64,000 bases of DNA from an uncultured Christensenellaceae bacterium (GTDB taxonomy: Bacteria; Bacillota; Clostridia; Christensenellales; Pumilibacteraceae): contig CAJUNM010000001.1 in assembly GCA_910587805.1 (NCBI GenBank), positions 1 through 64,000 on the forward strand, given 5' to 3'. The notes below the pieces were generated by a model, which saw only the letters and a program-made list of their open reading frames with translations, did not search any database and had not been told where the DNA came from. Below are positions 16,290-23,657 of this stretch, one piece after another. Both the position numbers and the translations under genes were made by a program. Every line of letters begins with the position of its first letter. Positions within the stretch are counted from its first letter, which is position 1.

Positions 16290-16913
16290 ATGAAAGTATT
16301 GTTATTCAACGGAAGTCCGAGGGCGAACGGCTGCACGTTCACCGCATTGTCCGTGATCGCGCGCGAACTCGAATCGGCGGGTATCGAGACCGAAATCATC
16401 CAAACGGGCAATAAGCCCGTTCGCGACTGTATCGGTTGCGGCGGGTGCGTCGGCAAAGGCAAGTGCGTATTTTCCGACGACGGCGTGAACGAGTGGACGG
16501 AAAAAGCCCGCGCAGCCGACGGGTTTGTTTTCGGCACGCCCGTTTACTATGCGCACCCGACGGGGCGCATACTGTCGCTCATGGACAGAATGTTCTATTC
16601 GGCAAACGATGCGTTTGCGCACAAGCTCGGCGCGGTCATAGCCTCGGCGCGGCGCGCCGGCACTACCGCGTCGCTCGACGCGATTTCAAAGCACCTTTCC
16701 ATCTGTCAAATGCCGATAGTTACTTCCACGTATTGGAACATGGTGCACGGCAGCACGCCCGAGCAAACGCTCGAAGACAAGGAAGGCGTAAACACAATGA
16801 AAAATCTCGCGCGGAATATGGCTTGGTTGCTCAAGTGCATCGACGCGGGCAAAGCCGCCGGCGTTACCGCGCCCGAAAACGATCGTTCGATACGAACGAA
16901 CTTTATAAGATAA
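16290..16913 (+). CDS. Iron-sulfur flavoprotein / NAD(P)H-dependent FMN reductase family
   Basis: A 207-residue flavodoxin-fold protein. The N-terminal LLFNGSPRANGCT is the FMN phosphate-binding loop. A compact cysteine motif C47-x2-C50-x2-C53-x5-C59 (CIGCGGCVGKGKC) matches the [4Fe-4S] site of archaeal and clostridial iron-sulfur flavoproteins. FGTPVYYAHPTG is the second flavin-contact loop. Such proteins carry electrons or reduce small oxidants in anaerobes. It is followed 15 bp later by an acetyltransferase gene, probably in the same transcript. Confidence 0.88.
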   Translation: MKVLLFNGSPRANGCTFTALSVIARELESAGIETEIIQTGNKPVRDCIGCGGCVGKGKCVFSDDGVNEWTEKARAADGFVFGTPVYYAHPTGRILSLMDRMFYSANDAFAHKLGAVIASARRAGTTASLDAISKHLSICQMPIVTSTYWNMVHGSTPEQTLEDKEGVNTMKNLARNMAWLLKCIDAGKAAGVTAPENDRSIRTNFIR

Positions 16914-16928
16914 CTTCGAGCGGAGATC

Positions 16929-17510
16929 ATGACGGAAAAAGAAAAAATGCTCGCAGGGCGGCTTTACGATCCGAGCGCACCGGAGCTTTCAAAACGGCGC
17001 GAAACTGCGCACGCGCTGTGCTTAAAGTACAACTCGACTGCCGAAACCGACAGCTCGCGCGCCGAAATACTGCGCGAACTGCTGCCGCATCTCGGCAAAC
17101 GCGGATACATACAAGGTCCTGCGTATTTCGATTACGGCGAGAACTTCGTAACGGGCGAGAATTTCTACGCCAACTTTAATTTCACCGCGCTCGACTGCGC
17201 CGAGATCAAAATAGGCGACAACGTGTTTTTCGGTCCGAACTGCTCTGTCGTAACGCCCGTGCATCCGCTCGACCCGAACGAACGCAGAATCAGGTTCAAG
17301 CCCGACGGCACGCCGTACGATCTCGAATACGCCAAACCGATAACCATCGGTGACGATTGCTGGATCGCGACCGGCGTTACTATAATCGGCGGCGTTACGA
17401 TAGGCAGCGGCTGCGTCATCGGCGCAGGCTCGGTCATTACGCGCGATATACCCGCCTACTCCCTCGCCGCAGGCAACCCGTGCAGAGTGATCAAGAAAAT
17501 TCGGAATTAA
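16929..17510 (+). CDS. Sugar O-acetyltransferase (maltose acetyltransferase/NodL type)
   Basis: The 193-residue protein starts with the Maac domain (MLAGRLYDPSAPELSKRRE) and continues as a left-handed beta-helix of hexapeptide repeats. The region DDCWIATGVTIIGGVTIGSG and VIGAGSVITRDIPAYSLAAGNPCRVIKKI is diagnostic of the LbH maltose acetyltransferase group. It transfers acetyl from acetyl-CoA to a sugar hydroxyl as a cytosolic trimer. The exact sugar cannot be read from sequence. SD gagcgga precedes the ATG. Confidence 0.92.
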   Translation: MTEKEKMLAGRLYDPSAPELSKRRETAHALCLKYNSTAETDSSRAEILRELLPHLGKRGYIQGPAYFDYGENFVTGENFYANFNFTALDCAEIKIGDNVFFGPNCSVVTPVHPLDPNERRIRFKPDGTPYDLEYAKPITIGDDCWIATGVTIIGGVTIGSGCVIGAGSVITRDIPAYSLAAGNPCRVIKKIRN

Positions 17511-17596
17511 GAATTTAGAATTAAGAATTTTTCGGTTTAATTTCGTTACGGTTCTTTATTAGGTAAGCGTTAGTAATAGCGCTTACTCTTTTTTAT

Positions 17597-17730
17597 AATG
17601 TTGAGATTCTTCACTTCGCGCTAAGCGCTCGTTCATAATGACAAAAGATATAAGCAATTGTTATGTATATTCTTTTGTCATTCCGAGCGAAGCGCAGCAC
17701 ATTTTCTGCGTGCCGAAGAATCTCAACATT
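17597..17730. repeat. 134-bp MITE-like inverted-repeat element
   Basis: Perfect 16-bp terminal inverted repeats AATGTTGAGATTCTTC (17597-17612) and its complement (17715-17730) enclose a partly self-complementary interior: ataatgacaaaag near 17634-17646 pairs with cttttgtcatt near 17671-17681. Pieces of the same sequence (gaagaatctcaac, ttgtcattc) occur at 12023-12035 and 18338-18370. It has no coding capacity of its own. Confidence 0.75.
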
Positions 17731-17809
17731 TTTATTATACTTTACCCGACACGGAAATGCTCGCCGCGTTTAATTATTGCAATAGTATTTTATAATTTTC
17801 TTTCTTACC

Positions 17810-17847
17810 GAAGAATTCCCATTCTCTTCAGAGAACGGGAATTCTTC
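17810..17847. repeat. 38-bp near-perfect hairpin
   Basis: GAAGAATTCCC + ATTCTC pairs with GAGAAC + GGGAATTCTTC around a ttca loop: 17 bp with a single mismatch. There is no T-tract on either side, so it is not an obvious terminator. Confidence 0.8.
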
Positions 17848-17897
17848 AGTGTCGCAACCAAGCGGAACGGTATTATTTTTTATATTCTTTACTTAAT

Positions 17898-17940
17898 TTA
17901 TACCATATTGGGATAAAATGATTATACCATAGTGGTATAA
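17898..17940 (+). promoter_or_regulatory. Tandem operator-like palindromes before the XRE gene
   Basis: TTATACCATAGTGGTATAA (17922-17940) is a perfect palindrome. TTATACCATATTGGGATAA (17898-17916) is an imperfect copy, 24 bp centre to centre. TATAAT at 17936-17941 overlaps the downstream copy, so a bound repressor would cover the likely -10. Confidence 0.65.
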
Positions 17941-17963
17941 TAATATCAAGTAAAAATATTGTT

Positions 17964-18170
17964 ATGCGACTGAAAGAATTAAGAAAACAAAAAAATATTA
18001 CACAAATCAAGCTCGCTATGGACTTAAACTTAAGTCAAAACAGTATAAGCAGATATGAGTTAGGCGAACGCGAAGCCGGCTATGCGACGTTAATTGCATT
18101 TGCCGATTATTTTAATGTGTCGATAGACTATCTTTTGGAACGAACAAACAATCCCAAACTAAACAAATAA
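17964..18170 (+). CDS. XRE-family HTH regulator
   Basis: A 68-residue protein consisting of little more than one lambda-repressor-like HTH: LKELRKQKNITQIKLAMDLNLSQNSISRYELGEREAGYATLIAFADYFNVSIDYLLERT-type sequence with helix 2-turn-helix 3 at about residues 17-36. It probably binds as a dimer. The duplicated palindrome at 17898-17940 immediately upstream suggests autoregulation. The gene stands alone in AT-rich, repeat-bearing DNA, which hints at acquisition. Confidence 0.88.
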   Translation: MRLKELRKQKNITQIKLAMDLNLSQNSISRYELGEREAGYATLIAFADYFNVSIDYLLERTNNPKLNK

Positions 18171-18489
18171 ATTTATCTTTTTTTGCCATCCCGAATCTAA
18201 TGACCTCTCCCGAGCGCGCATTGCGCGCCCACCCTCTCCAAAGGAGAGGGCTTTTTTAAGGTTGAGATTTTATCGACGTATTCAAGCGTTACTTGCACTA
18301 CTCGTTTATTCCGCACAAGCTACTTCTTTCTTTTTTTGTCATTCTGAAGCACAGCCGAAGAATCTCAACCCTAATGCGGCAACAGCCGCTATCTGCGTCT
18401 ACATTAAAAAACGCGACGGGCATGAAAGCGACCGCCGCGTTTAATTATACGCAATTAAATTCTCGTAGCCAAGTACACAAGCAATCGGC
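18171..18489. other. Intergenic region with repeat fragments and a palindrome
   Basis: This 319-bp gap has no supported gene. It carries a gcgcgcattgcgcgc hairpin near 18215-18229, the palindrome CCTCTCCAAAGGAGAGG at 18233-18249, and gtcattc...gaagaatctcaac (about 18338-18370), which are pieces of the repeat families seen at 11926-12051 and 17597-17730. Confidence 0.6.
18232..18257 (+). terminator. Palindrome followed by T-run
   Basis: CCCTCTCCAAAGGAGAGGG (18232-18250) followed by CTTTTTT. It can act as an intrinsic terminator for the XRE gene, although it also belongs to a dispersed repeat motif. Confidence 0.55.
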
Positions 18490-19389
18490 TCACATCAAGT
18501 CGTTTATAGCCGTAGAGACCGCGATCGCGCCGTCGGCGGCGGCGGTGGTGAGCTGTCGCACGGATTTTTGCCGACAGTCGCCCGCGGCGTACACGCCTTT
18601 TACATCGGTGCGACAACACCCGTCCGTCAATATGTAGCCGTCGCCGTCAAGCTCCACGCCGAACGCGCCGTTATCGGGCGTTTGCCCTATCGCGACGAAC
18701 AGCCCGTCTACTTCTATCTCGCGCGTCTTGCCGTTTTCGTCTATGACTATCTTTTCAAGCTCGTCCGAACCGACGAGTTTTTTCACGGTCGCGTTCGTTA
18801 CGAACCTTATCGTGTTTAATCCCGCGCATTTTTCGACGGTGGATTTTTCGGCTCTAAACGTATCGCGGCGGTGAATTACGTACACGAGCCGCGCGATACC
18901 CGCAAGATACGACGCCGCGGAAAATGCGGCGTTGCCGCCGCCCACGACCGCGACGGTTTTACCCTCGAAAAACGCGCCGTCGCACAGCGCGCAGTAGCTA
19001 ACGCCGTTTCCGAGCAATTCCTCCTCGCCGTCCGCGCCGAGTTTTTTATGCTCGCAGCCCGCCGCAACGATAACGGCGCGCGCGGAGTAATTTCCCTCGT
19101 CGGTGGTCACGCGCACAGCGTCGCCGTCGCGTGCGACGGAAATCACCGTTTCGCACTTAAAGCTCGCACCGAGCGCTTCGGCTTGGTCGAACAGATCGGA
19201 CGCAAACTGCGCGCCGGAGATAGAGCGTATTCCGGGGTAGTTTTCAACGGTCGGCGCATCCACTATCTGACCGCCGAACGCCTCGCGCTCTATCACGAGC
19301 GTTTTTTTATTTGCCCTGCAAGCGTAAACGGCAGCGCTTAAGCCTGCCGTTCCGCCGCCGATTATTATAAAATCAAGCATTGTTTCCAT
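18490..19389 (-). CDS. trxB: Thioredoxin reductase
   Basis: A 299-residue flavoprotein. It has the FAD motif IIGGGTAGLSAA, the redox pair C133/C136 (CALC), the NADPH-domain motif VVGGGNAAFSAA and the 2'-phosphate-binding HRRD (VIHRRDTFRA), and the late FAD motif GVYAAGDC. So it looks like a normal NADPH-dependent TrxB. The start overlaps the nrdD stop by 17 nt (or 8 nt if the inner ATG at 19380 is used), showing translational coupling. In context it should reduce the redoxin domain fused to NrdD, and/or TrxA. Confidence 0.93.
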   Translation of the reverse strand: METMLDFIIIGGGTAGLSAAVYACRANKKTLVIEREAFGGQIVDAPTVENYPGIRSISGAQFASDLFDQAEALGASFKCETVISVARDGDAVRVTTDEGNYSARAVIVAAGCEHKKLGADGEEELLGNGVSYCALCDGAFFEGKTVAVVGGGNAAFSAASYLAGIARLVYVIHRRDTFRAEKSTVEKCAGLNTIRFVTNATVKKLVGSDELEKIVIDENGKTREIEVDGLFVAIGQTPDNGAFGVELDGDGYILTDGCCRTDVKGVYAAGDCRQKSVRQLTTAAADGAIAVSTAINDLM

Positions 19390-21763
19390 CCAAATATTTC
19401 TTGATAGCCGCGATACCCGCGTACTTCTCGTAATCGCCGCCGCCCTCTATAACGAGCGTAGGCGCTTGCTTTACTCCGAACTTTTTGGCGCTGTCGGGAT
19501 CCGCTACCGCATTGACAACGTGCACGTCAAGCCCCGCTTCCTCGAGCATAGGGATCGCCACTTTGCAATTGGGGCACGTGGGCGTGGTGAACAGCGAATA
19601 CTTCTTTTCGCCCGTTACGTGCGATACCGTGTTGCACGAACAACCGTGGTCGAAATCGACGATGCCGATCTCGCGCGTCGGGTGCGGCACGGTGTACTTT
19701 TTGGTGTTGTACGTCTGTCTGTCCTTAAACTCCTGCGCCTTGCCGTCGTTCCAATTCTGCACGGGACGGTAGTAGCCGGTTATACGGCTGTTGACTTCTG
19801 TTTTTCTGCCGCACTTGGGGCACTCGTACACCTCGCCGGCGATATAGCCGTGGTCGCGGCATACCGAGTACGTGGGCGAAAGCGTGAAGTACGGGAGCTT
19901 GTAATTTTCCGCGACGGTACGAACAAGCTTTGCCGCAGCCTTCCAATTGGGCAGTTTCTCGCCGAGGAAGGTGTGGAAAACCGTGCCCGAGGTGTAAAGC
20001 GTTTGCAGCTCGTCCTGAATGTCGAGCGCACTGAACACGTCCTCGGTATATCCGACGGGAAGGTGCGAGCTGTTGGTATAGTACGGAGTGCCGTTCTCGT
20101 TGGCTGTGATGATGTCGGGATAACGCTCTTTGTCGTGCTTTGCGAGTCTGTAAGTGGTGGACTCGGCGGGCGTCGCCTCGAGGTTGTAAAGATCGCCGTA
20201 CTGTTCTTGATAGATAACGAGCCGCTCGCGCATATGATTGAGCACGTTCTGTGCGAACGTCTGCGCTTTTTTATCGGTGAGGTTGGCTCTCAGCCACTTG
20301 GCGTTAAGCCCCGCCTCGTTCATGCCTACAAGCCCTATCGTGGAGAAATGATTGTCGAACGTGCCGAGATAACGCTTGGTATAAGGATACAACCCCTCGT
20401 TCATGAGCCGCGTGATTATGTCGCGCTTGATCTTGAGCGAACGCGCGGATACGTCCATGAGCTTGTCGAGACGAGCGTAGAAATCCGCCTCGTCCTCGGC
20501 AAGATACGCAAGGCGCGGCATATTGAGCGTGACGACGCCAACCGAACCCGTGCTCTCGCCGCTGCCGAAAAATCCGCCCGACTTTTTGCGAAGCTCGCGC
20601 AAGTCGAGACGCAGTCTGCAGCACATACTGCGAACGTCCGACGGCTCCATGTCCGAATTGATATAGTTGCTGAAGTACGGAGTGCCGTATTTGGCAGCCA
20701 TTTCAAACAACAGCTTATTGTTCTCGGTCTCCGACCAATCGAAATCGCGCGTAATGGAATATGTGGGTATCGGGTATTGGAAACCTCTGCCGTTGGCGTC
20801 GCCCTCGATCATTATCTCGATAAACGCCTTGTTGACCATATCCATTTCTTTCTTGCAGTCTTTGTACTTGAACGACTGCGGCTTGCCGCCGATTATCGCG
20901 GGCTGCTCGGCAAGATCGGGCGGACAAGTCCAATCGAGCGTGATGTTGCTGAACGGCGCTTGCGTGCCCCAGCGCGACGGCGTGTTTACGCCGTAAATGA
21001 ACGACTCGATGCACTTTTTGACCTCGCCATATGAAAGGTTGTCCTTTTTTACGAACGGCGCGAGATAGGTATCGAACGAGGAGAACGCCTGCGCGCCCGC
21101 CCATTCGTTTTGCATGATGCCCAAAAAATTGACCATTTGGTTGCAAAGCGTCGCCAAATGGCTCGCGGGCGAGCTGCTTATCTTGCCGGGTATGCCGCCT
21201 AAGCCCTCTTGAATGAGCTGACGGAGCGACCAGCCCGCGCAGTATCCGGTGAGCATGGAAAGATCGTGTATGTGTATGTCCGCATTGCGGTGCGCCTGCG
21301 CAATCTCGTCGTCGTATATCTCGCTCAACCAATAATTGGCGGTTATTGCGCCGGAGTTGGAAAGAATAAGTCCGCCGACCGAATACGTGACGGTCGAATT
21401 CTCCTTGACGCGCCAATCGGAAGCTTTTACGTAACTGTCTACAAGCTCCTTGTAGTCGAGTATGGTCGACTTCATATTGCGTATCTTTTCGCGCTGTTTG
21501 CGGTAAAGTATGTACGACTTGGCTATGTCGTCATAACCCGCTTGAATGAGAACGCGTTCCACGCTGTCCTGAATGTCCTCGACCGCTACAAGCCCGTTTT
21601 TCACCTTGCCCGAAAAATCGGCTGTAACGCGCAACGATATAAGATCGATAATATCGTCGGTGTACTGCTTGCTCTGCGCGTCGAACGCCTTTTTGATCGC
21701 GCTGCCGATTTTGGACAAGTCAAACGACGTCGTTTTGCCGTCCCTTTTGATTACTTTATACAT
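19373..21763 (-). CDS. nrdD: Class III anaerobic ribonucleotide reductase with C-terminal redoxin domain
   Basis: The 796-residue product has an N-terminal ATP-cone (YKVIKRDGKTTSFDLSKI, residues 1-90), the large glycyl-radical barrel, zinc ligands CRDH...CPKC, and the glycyl-radical motif RITGYYRPVQNW with the radical Gly near residue 663. Unlike standalone NrdD (about 600-720 residues), the last 78 residues form a glutaredoxin/NrdH-like domain with C730-x2-C733 (TPTCPNCK) and the cis-Pro QAPTL. The protein reduces NTPs to dNTPs under anaerobiosis; a fused redoxin plus coupled trxB implies a thiol electron source rather than formate. The ATG at 21763 has SD ggagg. NrdR-type boxes and a consensus promoter lie upstream. 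Confidence 0.95.
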   Translation of the reverse strand: MYKVIKRDGKTTSFDLSKIGSAIKKAFDAQSKQYTDDIIDLISLRVTADFSGKVKNGLVAVEDIQDSVERVLIQAGYDDIAKSYILYRKQREKIRNMKSTILDYKELVDSYVKASDWRVKENSTVTYSVGGLILSNSGAITANYWLSEIYDDEIAQAHRNADIHIHDLSMLTGYCAGWSLRQLIQEGLGGIPGKISSSPASHLATLCNQMVNFLGIMQNEWAGAQAFSSFDTYLAPFVKKDNLSYGEVKKCIESFIYGVNTPSRWGTQAPFSNITLDWTCPPDLAEQPAIIGGKPQSFKYKDCKKEMDMVNKAFIEIMIEGDANGRGFQYPIPTYSITRDFDWSETENNKLLFEMAAKYGTPYFSNYINSDMEPSDVRSMCCRLRLDLRELRKKSGGFFGSGESTGSVGVVTLNMPRLAYLAEDEADFYARLDKLMDVSARSLKIKRDIITRLMNEGLYPYTKRYLGTFDNHFSTIGLVGMNEAGLNAKWLRANLTDKKAQTFAQNVLNHMRERLVIYQEQYGDLYNLEATPAESTTYRLAKHDKERYPDIITANENGTPYYTNSSHLPVGYTEDVFSALDIQDELQTLYTSGTVFHTFLGEKLPNWKAAAKLVRTVAENYKLPYFTLSPTYSVCRDHGYIAGEVYECPKCGRKTEVNSRITGYYRPVQNWNDGKAQEFKDRQTYNTKKYTVPHPTREIGIVDFDHGCSCNTVSHVTGEKKYSLFTTPTCPNCKVAIPMLEEAGLDVHVVNAVADPDSAKKFGVKQAPTLVIEGGGDYEKYAGIAAIKKYLDGNNA

Positions 21764-21825
21764 AAAAACCTCCGTGACCGACGCCGACCCGACAAACGCC
21801 GCAGTCGTAATCGGCAAGTTCTCAC

Positions 21826-21854
21826 ATTATAGCACGCATATATAGCGCTGTCAA
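21826..21854 (-). promoter_or_regulatory. Consensus sigma-A promoter of nrdD-trxB
   Basis: TTGACA (21849-21854), 17-bp spacer, TATAAT (21826-21831) on the minus strand, giving a leader of about 57 nt to the ATG at 21763. Confidence 0.9.
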
Positions 21855-21862
21855 GCCTTTTA

Positions 21863-21911
21863 ACACAATATATTGTGGTAAATTCAAAAAAATTACCACA
21901 ATATACGCAAC
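21863..21911 (-). promoter_or_regulatory. NrdR-type box pair upstream of nrdD
   Basis: ACACAATATATTGTGG (21863-21878) matches the known NrdR-box pattern acaCwATATaTwGtgt. A degenerate second box, CCACAATATACGCAAC, lies at 21896-21911, 33 bp further (about three helical turns). They sit directly upstream of the -35 of the nrdD promoter. A perfect 13-bp inverted repeat, TATATTGTGGTAA / TTACCACAATATA, also spans them. Confidence 0.75.
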
Positions 21912-21938
21912 ATATAGAATAATAATTATGATAAAATC

Positions 21939-22020
21939 CGACAAAAGTCAAGACTTTTATATAGACTGCCGTCTAAAACGTCGGTTTTTTTATAAACGAC
22001 CGTCTTTGACTTTTGTGTCG
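21939..22020. repeat. Long inverted repeat upstream of the XRE gene
   Basis: CGACAAAAGTCAAGAC (21939-21954) pairs imperfectly with GTCTTTGACTTTTGTGTCG (22002-22020). The interior has a small agactgccgtct hairpin and T-rich runs. It could be a remnant of a small mobile element or a leader structure. Confidence 0.6.
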
Positions 22021-22111
22021 AATTATACCACACCGATTGGTGTAAACCGCCTATTTTACAATAAACGGAGTAAACTGTTCAAATAAGGATAAACTATCGG
22101 AGACACAAAAA

Positions 22112-22318
22112 ATGTACATAAAAAAATTCGGCGCAAATCTCAAAGAATTGATCGGTGCAAACACTATCACATCGATTGCTAAAAAGATAGGCATACCGCC
22201 GCAAACGTTGAGCAGATATTTATCGGGTCATTGCGAAATCGGCTTAGAAAACCTATGCAAAATCGCCGATTACTTCAACGAGGATCTCGATATAATTGTC
22301 GGCAGACGCGAATATTGA
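22112..22318 (+). CDS. XRE-family HTH protein
   Basis: A 68-residue single-domain HTH: ITSIAKKIGIPPQTLSRYLSGHCEIGLENLCKIADYFNEDLD-type sequence, with the helix-turn-helix at about residues 20-40. It differs from the regulator at 17964. The dyad ACACCgattGGTGT (22030-22043) upstream is a possible binding site. It stands before an AT-rich AAA/DUF4143 gene and may regulate it or simply have arrived with it. Confidence 0.85.
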   Translation: MYIKKFGANLKELIGANTITSIAKKIGIPPQTLSRYLSGHCEIGLENLCKIADYFNEDLDIIVGRREY

Positions 22319-22347
22319 AAATTTTACGAATATTACCCTATTTTAAG

Positions 22348-22376
22348 TTGCAAGATATTTATAAAAATGTTATACT
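22348..22376 (+). promoter_or_regulatory. Promoter of the AAA/DUF4143 gene
   Basis: TTGCAA (22348-22353), 17-bp spacer, TATACT (22371-22376), so the gene has its own start site downstream of the XRE gene. Confidence 0.7.
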
Positions 22377-22427
22377 TACTTCATAAAAGATGTAAAATTT
22401 ACAAAAATATGAACTTGGGGTTATAAT

Positions 22428-23654
22428 ATGATAATACAGCGCAACTTATATTTAGAAAAACTGATTGTGCGTATGCATAACGGAATGATCAAAGTCGTAA
22501 CGGGTATTCGCCGTTGCGGTAAATCTTATTTGCTGTTTAAGTTGTTCTACGATTATTTAATTGAAACGGGCATCAACGAAGACCATATAATCAAGTTGGC
22601 TTTAGATGACAGATCAAATCGTAAATTTCGTGATCCCGATGTGCTTTATACTTATGTAAAAAACCGTATACGAGACAAAGAGCGATATTATGTCATTTTA
22701 GACGAGGTTCAAAACGTGTTAGATTTTGAAGACGTTTTGAACGGGTTTTTGCATATCGAAAACGTCGACGTATATGTTTCCGGAAGCAACGCGAAATTTT
22801 TATCGAAAGACGTTATTACCGAATTCCGCGGAAGGGGTGACGAAATTAGGGTATATCCCCTTTCGTTTTCCGAATTCATGTCCGTTTTCAACGGTGACAA
22901 ATACGACGGCATGCAAAATTATATGCTTTACGGCGGTATGCCACAATTATCTAATTTTACTGCCGACGAACAAAAATCAACTTATTTGATCAATCTTTTT
23001 ACCGAAACATATATCAAAGATATTATACAACGCAATAATTTCCGGAACGAGGATACAATTGAGGAACTATTAAACATTCTGTCTTCGTCGACAGGATCTC
23101 TTTCATCGATAAACAAACTTTCAAACACTTTCAAAAGCGTAAAAAACATCAACGTCGCACCTCAAACTATTAAAGCATATATTGAAGCATTCCGCGATTC
23201 GTTTTTAATCGATAAAGCGTTCCGCTATGATATTAAAGGCAAAAAATATATCAACGCTACGAACAAATATTATTTTACCGATGTCGGACTTCGCAACGCA
23301 CGGCTCGATTTCAGACAATTCGAACCTACGCACATTATGGAAAACATTATTTATAACGAGCTTAAAATTCGAGGATTCAATGTGGACATAGGGGTCGTAG
23401 AGGATAACAGAAAGCAACTCGAAGTAGACTTCATTGCAAATCTCGGAAATAAAAGGTATTATATACAATCGGCATACAGATTACCGGACGCCGAAAAAAT
23501 TCAAACAGAGCAGCGACCTCTAATGAAGATAAACGACGGATATCGTAAAATCGTCGTTACGGGCGAAAAAATACCTACAGTAACCGATGAGCACGGAATA
23601 GTAACTATGAATATTTACGAGTTCTTACTTAATCAAAATAGCTTAAATTTGTAA
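22428..23654 (+). CDS. AAA ATPase with DUF4143 domain
   Basis: A 408-residue protein. The Walker A motif is GIRRCGKS (about residues 26-33), Walker B is YVILDEVQNV, and a sensor segment VYVSGSNAKFL follows. The C-terminal half is DUF4143, ending in a PD-(D/E)xK-like stretch LEVDFIANLGNKRYYIQ. Members are numerous, patchily distributed cytosolic ATPases of unknown role, often exchanged between gut bacteria. Base composition is visibly more AT-rich than flanking genes, supporting recent acquisition. It ends 3 bp from the convergent thrB stop. Confidence 0.9.
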   Translation: MIIQRNLYLEKLIVRMHNGMIKVVTGIRRCGKSYLLFKLFYDYLIETGINEDHIIKLALDDRSNRKFRDPDVLYTYVKNRIRDKERYYVILDEVQNVLDFEDVLNGFLHIENVDVYVSGSNAKFLSKDVITEFRGRGDEIRVYPLSFSEFMSVFNGDKYDGMQNYMLYGGMPQLSNFTADEQKSTYLINLFTETYIKDIIQRNNFRNEDTIEELLNILSSSTGSLSSINKLSNTFKSVKNINVAPQTIKAYIEAFRDSFLIDKAFRYDIKGKKYINATNKYYFTDVGLRNARLDFRQFEPTHIMENIIYNELKIRGFNVDIGVVEDNRKQLEVDFIANLGNKRYYIQSAYRLPDAEKIQTEQRPLMKINDGYRKIVVTGEKIPTVTDEHGIVTMNIYEFLLNQNSLNL

Positions 23655-23657
23655 AAA

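Larger units (their letters stand above)
17511..17963. other. AT-rich intergenic region with inverted-repeat elements
   Basis: This 453-bp gap contains no convincing gene. It holds a 134-bp inverted-repeat element (17597-17730), a 38-bp hairpin (17810-17847) and a pair of operator-like palindromes (17898-17940) just before the XRE gene. The left end has aattaagaatttagaattaa-type simple sequence. Confidence 0.7.
21764..22111. other. Divergent control region between nrdD and the XRE gene
   Basis: This 348-bp gap has no gene. In order it holds the nrdD leader, promoter (21826-21854), two NrdR-type boxes (21863-21911), a long inverted repeat (21939-22020) and a small ACACC/GGTGT dyad (22030-22043), then the leader of the XRE gene. 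Confidence 0.8.

Noticed and set aside
17638..17916. 92-codon frame in the intergenic region before the XRE gene
   Set aside because: It runs through the MITE-like element and the 38-bp hairpin, and has no SD or family similarity.
18262..18637. Short plus-strand frames between the XRE gene and trxB
   Set aside because: They cross dispersed repeat motifs and the 3' end of trxB, with no SD or similarity.
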